A stretch of 64,000 bases of DNA from Citrobacter braakii (lineage in GTDB: Bacteria; Pseudomonadota; Gammaproteobacteria; Enterobacterales; Enterobacteriaceae). Both the position numbers and the translations under genes were made by a program. Position 1 is the first letter of the stretch. The number at the start of each line of letters is the position of its first letter. The DNA is taken from positions 29,646-93,645 of the forward strand of contig NZ_NAEW01000015.1 in assembly GCF_002075345.1 (NCBI RefSeq), given 5' to 3'. Shown piece after piece: positions 26,278-35,300 of this stretch. Under the pieces are notes generated by a model. The model was not told the origin of the DNA and ran no database searches. It was given only the letters and a program-made list of their open reading frames with translations.

Positions 26278-27177
26278 TCACTGGTGAATGTGTGCCAGAA
26301 TGGCTTTCACCTGAGCAGTTTTTTCATCGCTGAGCGGCAATGCCGGTGCCACAACGGCGGTAGATATATCCAGCCCACTCAGCCTGATGGCGGTTTTTAT
26401 CACACCAAAGAAAGGCTGCTCCAGCGCGTACAGCGGAGAAAGTTTTGCCAGTTGCTGCTGAAAATAACGGGCCTTCTCCAGATCGTTATCCTGAAAAGCC
26501 TGATAAATACCCCGGGTGATACCCGGCGCAAAGTTGAATGTGGCCGGAATGCCGCCGTGGCCACCCAGCAGCAGGGTATCCAGCATATATTCGTCATATC
26601 CGCTGAAGACAATGAAATCCGGGCGAAAGGCATGCACACGGTTGATGATTTCCCGGGTATGGCTGATGTTATCAATTGTGTCCTTGATACCCACGATGTT
26701 CGGCACTTCTCTGGCCAGCCGGGTAATAACATCGAGACCAATATCCTGGCCGGTCAGGTCCGGGAAGTTATAGAGAAATACCGGCGTGTCGAGCGCGTCA
26801 GCAATATGTTTGTAATGCATGAACCGGGCGTCATCGCTGAGTTTTGCATAGTACGGGTTTACAACCAGCACGCCATCAGCACCGTGCTCCTGCGCATGGC
26901 GGCCCAGATCAATGGTCTCTGCAGTCCCTGCACAGGCGATACCCACCAGAACCGGTACTCTGCCGTCCACATGACGCAGGCAAAATGCCGCTATCTCTTT
27001 TCGCTGCCGGGACGAAAACTGTGAGAACTCGCCTCCACTGCCCAGGATTAGCATCCCGTCAGCCCGACTTTCAATAACATGATCAAGCATCCGGGCCATG
27101 CCTGTTTTATCCAGCTCCCCCTGTTCATCGACAATGGAAGGAACGGGAGGGAAAATACCCCTGAATTTCGTTGACAT
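26278..27177 (-). CDS. DHDPS-family 2-keto-3-deoxy sugar-acid aldolase (YagE/YjhH-like)
   Basis: A 299-residue class I aldolase of the dihydrodipicolinate synthase family. RGIFPPVPSIVDEQGELDK, LGSGGEFSQFSSRQRKEIA, VVNPYYAKLSDDA, FLYNFPDLTGQDIGLDVITR and NIVGIKDTIDNISHTREII match YagE and YjhH closely, with the Schiff-base Lys in GIKDTID and the Tyr in LYNFP. YagE and YjhH split 2-keto-3-deoxy-gluconate or -pentonate into pyruvate and an aldehyde. The start is ATG 27177 after GAGG; the ATG at 27222 lies inside the operator palindrome region. It is the first gene of the minus-strand operon, so it is transcribed from the operator at 27203. Confidence 0.9.
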   Translation of the reverse strand: MSTKFRGIFPPVPSIVDEQGELDKTGMARMLDHVIESRADGMLILGSGGEFSQFSSRQRKEIAAFCLRHVDGRVPVLVGIACAGTAETIDLGRHAQEHGADGVLVVNPYYAKLSDDARFMHYKHIADALDTPVFLYNFPDLTGQDIGLDVITRLAREVPNIVGIKDTIDNISHTREIINRVHAFRPDFIVFSGYDEYMLDTLLLGGHGGIPATFNFAPGITRGIYQAFQDNDLEKARYFQQQLAKLSPLYALEQPFFGVIKTAIRLSGLDISTAVVAPALPLSDEKTAQVKAILAHIHQ

Positions 27178-27202
27178 ACCAGCCTCATTTAGTTCAATAT
27201 AT

Positions 27203-27216
27203 GGAACTATAGTTCC
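27203..27216. promoter_or_regulatory. IclR-type palindromic operator
   Basis: GGAACTATAGTTCC is a perfect 14-bp palindrome, of the type bound by IclR regulators. It is flanked by an outer inverted pair, TTCAAT near 27193 and ATTGAA near 27231. It sits 26 bases upstream of the aldolase start and 205 bases upstream of the divergent iclR-type gene, so it most likely controls the operon start. Confidence 0.65.
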
Positions 27217-27420
27217 GCTCATTGAATTTAGTACAGCAGAATTCGGTTCCGGGAGTCAAAGGGTTTTACAACGCAAGCTGATAACTGTGAGTTATGTCAG
27301 ATTTATAGCGGGATACCCGTAACCGGAAATGATGTATAACACCAGAAGAAGGCGGTTCTGGGCTCCGGAACTGACCGGGGTATACTCCAAGTGGCTATGA
27401 ATTGAAGAACATTTTCCTCT

Positions 27421-28185
27421 ATGAATAATCAAACCAGTAAAACATCCGTACCTGCACTCGATAAAACGGCCAGGATTTGCAATTATCTTTTTAAATGCCC
27501 TGGTGCCACCTTCAGTCAGATCCAGCAGGATCTGGGACTGCCCAAAAGCAGTACTTCATCTTTACTGAATGCACTGGTTGAACATCACTTTTTACGCCAG
27601 GAAAGAGGCCGTTTTTTTCTGGGACTGAAGCTGTATGAATGGGGAAACCGCTCCCTGGAACAGTTCGACATCAGTAAGGTGGCCAGGCCGGTGCTGGAAA
27701 AGCTGAGGGACAGTACAGACCTTATCTGCCACCTGGGGATCCTTGATGAAGTTGCGCCCATTTATATCCTGAAGCTTGAAAGCGCCCAGCCAATAGGGAT
27801 AAAGACATGGGTGGGCAAGAAACTGCCACTCCACAGTTCTGGGGTAGGTAAGGCTCTGTGTGCGTGGTTACCGCAGGAGACCATTGATACGCTGTTACCG
27901 GATGAAACCTTGCCGCGCTATACGGATACCACTATCACCTGTAAGTCTGATCTGATGCAGGAATTTGCGCATATTCGTGAGCAGGGATGGGCTTTTGATA
28001 ATGCGGAGGACTCACCGGGAATTTACTGTATTGCTGCGCCAGTCTTCAACCGGGCGCAGGAGGCTGTGGCCGCAATTAGCGTCAGTGGAGTGGAGGTTCA
28101 GCTGCCTAAGGAAAGAATTCCGTACTATTCCAGCCTGGTTCTTGAGGCATGCCAGGAACTGTCAGCAAAGTTAAAATTTATCTGA
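27421..28185 (+). CDS. IclR family transcriptional regulator
   Basis: A 254-residue IclR-type regulator: winged helix-turn-helix (about residues 18-75, CNYLFKCPGATFSQIQQDLG, LPKSSTSSLLNALVEHHFL) followed by the IclR effector domain (LPLHSSGVGKALCAW, GWAFDNAEDSPGIYCIAAPV, AAISVSG). It is divergent from the sugar-acid operon and is the natural regulator of it through the palindrome at 27203. The effector is probably a pathway acid such as the keto-deoxy intermediate, by analogy with KdgR. The N-terminus is 14 residues longer than needed for the HTH. A hairpin follows its stop at 28197. Confidence 0.92.
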   Translation: MNNQTSKTSVPALDKTARICNYLFKCPGATFSQIQQDLGLPKSSTSSLLNALVEHHFLRQERGRFFLGLKLYEWGNRSLEQFDISKVARPVLEKLRDSTDLICHLGILDEVAPIYILKLESAQPIGIKTWVGKKLPLHSSGVGKALCAWLPQETIDTLLPDETLPRYTDTTITCKSDLMQEFAHIREQGWAFDNAEDSPGIYCIAAPVFNRAQEAVAAISVSGVEVQLPKERIPYYSSLVLEACQELSAKLKFI

Positions 28186-28196
28186 ATTGACATCCT

Positions 28197-28215
28197 CCCC
28201 GCCCAAAGGACGGGG
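28197..28215 (+). terminator. hairpin after the iclR-type gene (terminator or IS200/IS605 end)
   Basis: CCCCGCCC and GGACGGGG form a near-perfect stem around AAA, followed by TTTTAC. It can end the regulator transcript. The preceding CATCCT and the hairpin also resemble right ends of IS200/IS605 elements, so it may be a leftover transposon end reused as terminator. Confidence 0.5.
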
Positions 28216-28250
28216 TTTTACAGCGCACCTGATAAGCTAAGGATAATTTT

Positions 28251-28697
28251 ATGAAAAAAACACTCATTGCACTATTCCTCGCAGGTTTGACCACATCCGC
28301 GTATGCGCAAGATGAACTAACCATCAGTAAACTGGCGGCAGATCAGGATACAAAGGCGGAGTTTCAGAAAATGGCGGCTAACCAGCACTTACCCAAATGG
28401 GTAACTCAGGGGGGAACTGACTCTCAGGGTCAGAAAGTCAACATAGCAGGCAATCAGTATCTGGTGCTGAATTCATGCAAACCGCATGATTGTGGTTCAC
28501 AGCGAATCGCCGTGCTTTACGCCACGGAAACGAAAAAAATAGCAGGTGTTTTATCCTCGATAGATGAGAAAACAGGTAATGAAAAACTACAGTGGTTAAA
28601 TATACCTGATGATTTGTCGATTGATGGGAAGACAGTCCTGTTCGCAGCACTGACAGGCAGCCTTGATAATCACCCTGATAGTTTCAATTTTAAATAA
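28251..28697 (+). CDS. ivy: Ivy family C-type lysozyme inhibitor
   Basis: A 148-residue periplasmic protein with signal peptide MKKTLIALFLAGLTTSAYA cleaved before QDE. The loop SCKPHDCGS (residues about 74-82) is the CKPHDC motif of Ivy (inhibitor of vertebrate lysozyme); the His in this disulfide-closed loop plugs the lysozyme active site. AVLYATETKKIAGVLSS and the C-terminal part also fit Ivy. It protects peptidoglycan from host lysozyme and possibly from the cell's own transglycosylases. The ribosome site is AAGGA seven bases upstream. It stands alone. The spacing after the hairpin at 28197 suggests it was brought in with mobile DNA. Confidence 0.93.
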   Translation: MKKTLIALFLAGLTTSAYAQDELTISKLAADQDTKAEFQKMAANQHLPKWVTQGGTDSQGQKVNIAGNQYLVLNSCKPHDCGSQRIAVLYATETKKIAGVLSSIDEKTGNEKLQWLNIPDDLSIDGKTVLFAALTGSLDNHPDSFNFK

Positions 28698-28866
28698 TAA
28701 GTAAGCACTGTTATATCTCCCAAGATTTAATACATAGAAGGTACGATTATGTGTGAAAATGAACCTTAAAGTAGGGATAAGGTGTTAATCGACGGGCTCA
28801 GTATAAGAACCTATCCCAGAAGGGATTGTCAGAATGTCGTAACTGATAATTTCTGGAGGTAAAAAT

Positions 28867-29120
28867 ATGACGGGCAACAGGTGGCGGATAAGCGATGAGC
28901 TTTGGGAGAAAATGGCACCGCTTATCCCCGAGCACAAGTCCCATCATCCGCTCGGTACTCATCGTAAACGTGTTGATAACCGTGCTGCCATGGATGCCAT
29001 ATTCTTCGTTCTCAGGACCGGATACCAGTGGAATGCCCTGAACGCTACTGGGATATGTTCATAGAGTTCCGCACACCGACGTTTCCAGGAATGGCGTGAT
29101 GGGGGTTTGGGGAGCAACGA
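28867..29120 (+). mobile_element. IS5-family transposase N-terminal remnant
   Basis: The frame begins MTGNRWRISDELWEKMAPLI, continues with NRAAMDAIFFVLRTGYQWNA and LNATGICS, is stopped by TAG at 29062, then continues in frame with SSAHRRFQEWRDGG. This is the N-terminal part of an IS5-group (IS427-like) transposase, lost after about 80 residues. Good ribosome site GGAGG before ATG. The DDE catalytic part is absent, so it cannot move. Confidence 0.75.
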
Positions 29121-29227
29121 AACAGTAAACGCCGTTACTGCCCAAACCCCATAGCTCCGCTTACTGGTGCTTATCGGTTATTTTGGCTATACTGACCATT
29201 CGAGCCATTTTAAACGGTAGGTGATTT

Positions 29228-29497
29228 ATGGAAGTCATTCCCGCTCAACTAGCTAAAAATCAGTTCGGTGATCTGCTTATGAAAGTTCAGCGTGAGCCGG
29301 TAGAGATTAGTAAGCATGGTAAGCGTGTGGCCGTGGTCATTTCTCCTGAAGAGTATGATCAGTTTGCACAGCTTAAGTTACAGAGTTTAAAAGCCATTTT
29401 GGTTGAATCTATTGCACAAGCTGATCGTGGAGAGCTGCACAGTATTGATGATGTGTTTGCTCCCTTTACGGTCGATGAACTTGAAGGTAAAGCTTAG
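29228..29497 (+). CDS. Phd/YefM family antitoxin
   Basis: An 89-residue antitoxin. The N-terminal DNA-binding part MEVIPAQLAKNQFGDLLMKV followed by EPVEISKHGKRVAVVISPEE and YDQF is the Phd/YefM fold signature; the acidic C-terminus (IDDVFAPFTVDELEGKA) would bind and block the toxin. The stop is 2 bases before the toxin start, so the two form an operon, presumably autorepressed through the N-terminal domain. Such pairs stabilise plasmids and islands. Confidence 0.9.
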   Translation: MEVIPAQLAKNQFGDLLMKVQREPVEISKHGKRVAVVISPEEYDQFAQLKLQSLKAILVESIAQADRGELHSIDDVFAPFTVDELEGKA

Positions 29498-29499
29498 GG

Positions 29500-29793
29500 A
29501 TGAGCGTTAAATTTACCAGGAAGGCCAGAGAGCATATTCGCGCCATAAAACTGTATTCCTTACGCCGGTGGGGAGTTAGCATAGCAGAGGCTTACGCTAA
29601 TTCCTTGCGTGTGACTATGACAGATATTCTTGATCGGCACCCATCCCCCGGACGTGATCGTAGTGAGGATCTTCATGTTGGTGTACGGAGTTTCCCTGTT
29701 GAGAGCCATATTATCTATTACCGCGAAGTTCCGGCTGGTATTGAGGTGTTGGCAGTATTACACCAGACACAAGATCCACATAACTACCTGTAA
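29500..29793 (+). CDS. RelE/ParE superfamily toxin
   Basis: A 97-residue toxin: MSVKFTRKAREHIRAIKLYS, then RRWGVSIAEAYANSL, HPSPGRDRSEDLHVGVRSFP and VESHIIYYREVPAGIEVLAV with LHQTQDP at the end. The RSFPVESHIIYYR strand is the ParE-type core. ParE toxins poison gyrase and RelE toxins cut mRNA on the ribosome; the C-terminal Arg/His pattern fits ParE better. It is coupled to the antitoxin at 29228 and complete. Confidence 0.88.
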   Translation: MSVKFTRKAREHIRAIKLYSLRRWGVSIAEAYANSLRVTMTDILDRHPSPGRDRSEDLHVGVRSFPVESHIIYYREVPAGIEVLAVLHQTQDPHNYL

Positions 29794-29955
29794 TTAACGG
29801 GGCTGTCGCTATTGTTCATTTTATTACCTCCCTATGAGACGACAATAACTCAGTCCGGCGCATTGACTCAGCATTTTTGTCACCGAACTCGCACTGTTGC
29901 CTCATCAAAATTGTTACTTTAGCTGTGTGATAAATAATCATACAGAGGTGTCCCC

Positions 29956-30490
29956 GTGAGTAATGCATTGTTGCCAATGGATACCCGTCACCAGTTGCTA
30001 CGGGGCTGACAACACGCTATCAGGTAGCCAGCAAAACCGAGTTCATACTAATCTGTGGTTACCATCGTAAATCAGCAATACGGTTGCTGAACGGTGCTGT
30101 CACCAACGGTAGCCAACAGCATCGCTCCGCCCCGGCCGTTCGGTTTATGGAGCAGCCGTTCAACAGGCTCTGATTGTCCGCTGGGAAGCTTCAGATCGCT
30201 TATGCGGAAAACGTCTCAAAGCGTTACTGCCCCAGCTCATTCCGACAATGGAGAAACACGGGCACCTCAGTCTGAATCCGGTACTCCGCGATCAGCTTAT
30301 GAAAATCAACGCGTCCTCCATCGATCGCCTGCTGAAAGAAGCACATACCGCCGCCGGTAAAAACGCAACCGGGCGGTTAACCGCGTCAGCAAAAGTATCC
30401 CAGTCAGGATGTTCACTGAGCATGAACGGCATTCACCAGGGTTTATCATTGCCTTCTCCCGGTCAACTCGCGAAGCAGCACGGCCAGTAA
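29956..30490 (+). mobile_element. degraded integrase/transposase remnant (IS481/ISNCY-like)
   Basis: A GTG-started frame reads MSNALLPMDTRHQLL and is then broken by several stops and frameshifts, with recognisable pieces further on: YHRKSAIRLLNGAV, QALIVRWEASDRLCGKRLKA, LLPQLIPTMEKHGHLSLNP, SSIDRLLKEAH. These are parts of the N-terminal helix-turn-helix region of a DDE integrase-type transposase. The catalytic core is missing. The stretch 29794-30657 holds no intact gene and probably includes the cdi promoter at its right end. Confidence 0.65.
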
Positions 30491-30657
30491 CTCCGGTGTG
30501 GCTAAGCCTGAGAATGAGAGGAATAGCACAATGAGTGTTGTTTCATAAAATTATCCCACGCTAACAACAACTTTTCATGATCATTTTTTAGCCATTGACA
30601 ATATTAATCTGCAAATAATAGCCTGTTAATAATGTAAAGGGACTGTAAATATGACTT

Positions 30658-32343
30658 ATGGAAATGAGATATAAAAACCCGGGTGCAGGAGTTGTTATGC
30701 TATCTGCTTTGTTTTGTCTGTCAGCAAAAGCGACAACCAGCCAGTCTGTGTTGCATCAGCAGGCTCAGCAGAAAGCGCTGCAGGAAAAACTTGTCCCTGC
30801 CATACCTGATGTCCGTCTCGCTCCCGGGAAAACACCTGAGAACACGTCGTTAACATTTCCGGCTGAATCCCCCTGTTTTCCTCTCACATATATTGATATC
30901 CAGGGCCGTGACAATTTTCCTCACTGGGTTCCTCTCTCTTCATTCACTCAGCAGATCCGTGGTAAATGCCTGGGAATCAGGGGGATTACACAACTTGCTG
31001 GCAGGATACAGGACAGACTCGGCTCATATGGCTGGGTCACCAGCCGGGTGCTGGTTCCCGGGCAGGATCTCCGGCAGGGTACCCTGCATCTGCAGATTGT
31101 TCCGGGCCGGCTCGGCGATGTTCGTCTGGCACCCGGCAGCAGCGGTTACATTCATCTGTGGAACGCCATGCCTGCCCGTCACGGTCATTTGCTTGATTTA
31201 CGGGATATTGAGCAGGGTATGGAGAATCTGCAGCGTCCGCCGTCCGTTGAGGCAGAGCTGGCAATTGTGCCAGGCAATCTGCCCGGAGAAAGCGATATAG
31301 TGATCACGCGTCACCAGTCCCGTATCTGGCGTATCGGTCTGGATATAGATGACGCCGGGCAACAGGAAACCGGACGATACCAGGGAACCGCCACACTGTG
31401 GCTGGATAATCCCCTGTCCCTCAGCGACACCTTCTTTATCTCCGGTACCCACGACCTGAAATTTTCCGGGCGTAAAAACTCACAAAGCCTTTCCGGTTAT
31501 TACGCCATTCCGTTCGGTTACTGGCTCTGGAGCTTCAGTGCCTCAGAGAGCGATTACACCCAGACTGTGGCGGGATTTGACGCTGACACCCGTTACAGCG
31601 GCACGCAGAAAAACCTCGGCATGCAGCTCAGCCGGGTGCTGTACCGTAACGAATCCTGGAAAGACACACTCAGCTATGACGTACTGACCCGGGAAAGCCG
31701 CCAGTACATTAATGACACTGAAACAGACGTACAGCGCACAACCACCAGTGCCTGGCGTATCGGATTCACCCACCGTCACTACATCGGCAGCACCACCCTG
31801 GATGCGGGCATCAGCTGGCAACGGGGAACCCGCTGGTTTGGCGCCCAGCCAGTTCCGGGAGAAGAATATGGCGAGGCCACCGGGCTTGGCAAAATTCTCA
31901 CATGGAATGCCGGCCTGACAATACCTTTCACGTTCCGCGGGCAGTCCTTTAATTTCAGCACACAGTATCTGCGCCAGATAAGTTCAACGCCGCTGGCATC
32001 ACAGGAACAGTTCTCCATCGGGAACCGCTGGACGGTCAGGGGATTTGACGGTGAACGGACACTTAGCGCTGACAATGGCGGATATTCCCGCAATGAGCTG
32101 GTCTGGCAGCTCCCCGTACCACAGCAGGCACTGTATCTGGGGCTGGATTATGGTTCTGTCAGCGGTCACGGAGCGGAATACCTTCCCGGCAGACACCTGG
32201 CCGGTGGTGTATTGGGGGTGAGGGGTAGCCCCGGAATAACCGGTTTAAGTTACGACATGTTTATGGGGCGTCCCCTGTCCAGACCGGACGGATTTAAAAC
32301 CAGCCGGATAACCACCGGGTTTTCAGTGAGCTGGCGGTATTAA
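30658..32343 (+). CDS. cdiB: CdiB two-partner secretion outer-membrane transporter
   Basis: A 561-residue Omp85/TpsB transporter (ShlB/FhaC/HecB family) that exports CdiA across the outer membrane. After a signal peptide ending near SAKA-TTS comes a POTRA region (about residues 75-215: FPLTYIDIQGRD, GRIQDRLGSYGWVTSRVLVP, LQIVPGRLGDVRL) and a 16-strand barrel with the conserved RGFDGERTLSADNGGYSRNE loop (the VRGY/RGF motif of loop 6) and an aromatic-rich C-terminus ending WRY. It is 8 bases upstream of cdiA. Start codons at 30658 or 30664 are both possible; the ribosome site is weak. Confidence 0.93.
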   Translation: MEMRYKNPGAGVVMLSALFCLSAKATTSQSVLHQQAQQKALQEKLVPAIPDVRLAPGKTPENTSLTFPAESPCFPLTYIDIQGRDNFPHWVPLSSFTQQIRGKCLGIRGITQLAGRIQDRLGSYGWVTSRVLVPGQDLRQGTLHLQIVPGRLGDVRLAPGSSGYIHLWNAMPARHGHLLDLRDIEQGMENLQRPPSVEAELAIVPGNLPGESDIVITRHQSRIWRIGLDIDDAGQQETGRYQGTATLWLDNPLSLSDTFFISGTHDLKFSGRKNSQSLSGYYAIPFGYWLWSFSASESDYTQTVAGFDADTRYSGTQKNLGMQLSRVLYRNESWKDTLSYDVLTRESRQYINDTETDVQRTTTSAWRIGFTHRHYIGSTTLDAGISWQRGTRWFGAQPVPGEEYGEATGLGKILTWNAGLTIPFTFRGQSFNFSTQYLRQISSTPLASQEQFSIGNRWTVRGFDGERTLSADNGGYSRNELVWQLPVPQQALYLGLDYGSVSGHGAEYLPGRHLAGGVLGVRGSPGITGLSYDMFMGRPLSRPDGFKTSRITTGFSVSWRY

Positions 32344-32351
32344 GGACAAAT

Positions 32352-35300
32352 ATGAACAAACTGCGCTATCGCGTCATATTCAGTCAGGTCAGGGCAATGA
32401 TGATGGTCGTGCCTGATATTGCCCGTGCCGGGCGTGCTGCGGTCGCCGGTCGTTCACCCGGGCGCATTTCGTCTTCCTCATTCCCCGTCCTGGTCCCCGC
32501 CAGACTGTCACTGTCGGTGTTATCTTTCGCCATTCTGCTGGCCTCCGGCCTGGTTTCTGCACCCGCTGATGCCCGGAGCGTTATTCACCGTGACACCTCA
32601 GCCCCGGGAAATCAGCAACCCAATATCCTGCCCACCGCAAACGGTCTGCCCCAGATTGATATCCAGACCCCCGGAGCCGGCGGGGTATCCGTAAACAAAT
32701 ACTCGCAGTTTGATGTCGATAACCGCGGTGCTATTCTCAACAACTCCCACAAACCCGTTCAGACACAACAGGGCGGCTGGGTGACCGGGAACCCGCATTT
32801 GGCCCACAGGGAAGCAAGCGTCATCGTCAATGAGGTGAACTCCCGCAACCCCAGTCTGCTTCACGGTTATGTGGAGGTGGCCGGAAAGCGCGCGCAGGTG
32901 GTGATAGCTAACCCTTCCGGTATTACCTGCAGCGGCTGTGGATTTATCAACGCGAATAAAGCCACGCTCACCACCGGCCAGGTACAGATGCAGAACAACC
33001 GGATAGCCGGGTATGACGTCAGCCGGGGAGACGTGGTGATTCAGGGAAAAGGGCTGGATACCCGGGATGCAACCACCACCGAAATTTTCGCCCGGGCGGT
33101 GAAGCTGAACGCGGAAATCCAGGCCGGGGCACTCACCGTAGTGACAGGACAAAATACCATCAGCCCCCGGGAGGATGGTTCCGTTTCTGCTGACGCAGTT
33201 ACAGCAAAAAAAGATGATGGCTCAGCAAAACCAGCGTTTGCTCTGGATTCTTCCGCGCTTGGCGGGATGTACGCCAATAAAATCACCTTTATTGGCACTG
33301 AAAAAGGTATGGGTGTCAATATGGAGGGTGACACAGCCTCCATGCCCGGGGACATTATCCTTACCGCTGATGGAACCATACGAAATAAAGGCAGTATCGC
33401 GGCATCCGGGGCGGTGAATATCACCTCCGTGCACGGGGATGTGGTGAACCAGGGCCGGCTGAAAGCGCAACAAACCGTCAGTGTGAAAGCCAGTGGGCAA
33501 ATACGCAATACCGCTTCAGGCTATGTCACGGCAGACCATGATATACATATGGATGCCGGCAGTGGCGTGGAAAGCAACGGGCGCACTTATGCCGCGGGCA
33601 GTGCCCGGGTACATACCCCCGGTACGATAACTCACAATGGCAGTCTGGTGACCGGAGGCGGCATGGTCCTCGCCGCCGGAACACTTGAGGCCGGGCATGA
33701 CAGTCTGCTGGCCGCAGGGGCTGACCGCCACGGAAACAGGACAGAAAACAGTCAACTGACGCTCTCCGCTACTGACGTACTGTCTGACCACGGTAACATC
33801 AGCGCCACCGGAAATGCCGCGTTGCAGGGGGCTTCCGTCGCCCTGGATAACGCCACCGTAATGGCGCGTAATACTTCAGTGAAGGCAACGACCAGAAAAC
33901 TCAGTGCCGCCGGCAGCCAGATTCTGGCGGATGATACCCTGGCGCTCTCCTCACCGTCAGCCATCATCACTGATAATGCCCGTGTACAGGCCCGGCGTCT
34001 GCAGGTTCAGACCCCGGTACTGTCTGCGACCGGCGGTACACTGATACAGACGGGGCCGGATGACCTCCGGCTTAATATCAGCAGGGAAGTGAACCTTGAC
34101 GGCGGTACTCTTGCCACCCGCAGCCAGAATCTGATGTTCACAACACCGGTGCTGAATGCAACAGGCAGCACCCTGCTCCATAGCGGAAGCGGTCGTTTCC
34201 AGCTTGACGCCGGCACGTTCAGCGGCGGACACAGTGCTATCCGCAGCGATGGTGAACTGGTGCTGAACAGTAATTATACGGGGCTTGTCGGAGCGTCCCT
34301 GACTGCGGATTCGTTGTCACTCCAGGCTGATTCGCTGGATATCTCACAGGGTGAGCTACGCCAGACCGGAAAAGGCACGCTGACCATGACTGTCAGCGGC
34401 GCGGTGGACTATACCGGCGGCAGTATTCTCTCTGCCGGAGCGCTGCGGATTCAGGCAGATTCACTCACCGGGACAGAAGGCCGGCTTGTGGCAATGACGG
34501 ATATGGATATAACCAGTCAGGCCCTTCTCAGTCCGCGGGGAAAAATTCAGGCCGGAGACAGCCTCACATTGTCCGCTGACGGGCTGGACAACACCGGTGG
34601 TGTGGTCACTGCCGGGAAAAATATCACATTGTCTGACCGTGGTACTGTGCTCAGCAGCCAGGGGACAATAGCCGCCGGCGGGAGTCTGAACTTTTCGGTG
34701 CACGGACTGGATAACTCCGGAGGGCTTCTGCAGAGTGGTCACGATATGGTGCTGGATACCCGGGGCGGGACGCTGACCAACCGTGACAGCGGAAAAGCCG
34801 GTATCATCAGCCTGGGGAGCCTGACGCTCCGTACAGGCAAAATGGATAACATTGCAGGATGGCTGAGCAGTAATGGCTGGCTGGACGCCACGACCGGTGA
34901 TATGGATAACGCCCGGGGAACGGTTGGCGCACAGCAGGCACTCACTCTGTCGACGCGCAGTCTCACCAGCGTTTCGGGACGGATATTCGGTGGTACAGGA
35001 CTGACGCTGACCACGCCGGGTACGCTGGTTAACACCCACAGCGGCAGTAACGGCGGTATCATAAGCCAGGGGAACCTGTCCATAAGCAGCGGGGATGTCG
35101 ATAATACCGGCGGACTCATTCAGTCTGCCGGAGATATGTCCGTTAATACCGGAACGTCTGCGTTCATCAATCAGAACAGCGGGAATGACGGTGGTATGCT
35201 CAGTGGTGGCCGCCTCACACTCACCACCGCAACACTGAATAACCATAACGGGACTCTCACCGGCAGGAATGATGTCAGCATCACGGCAGGAAGTACGGAT

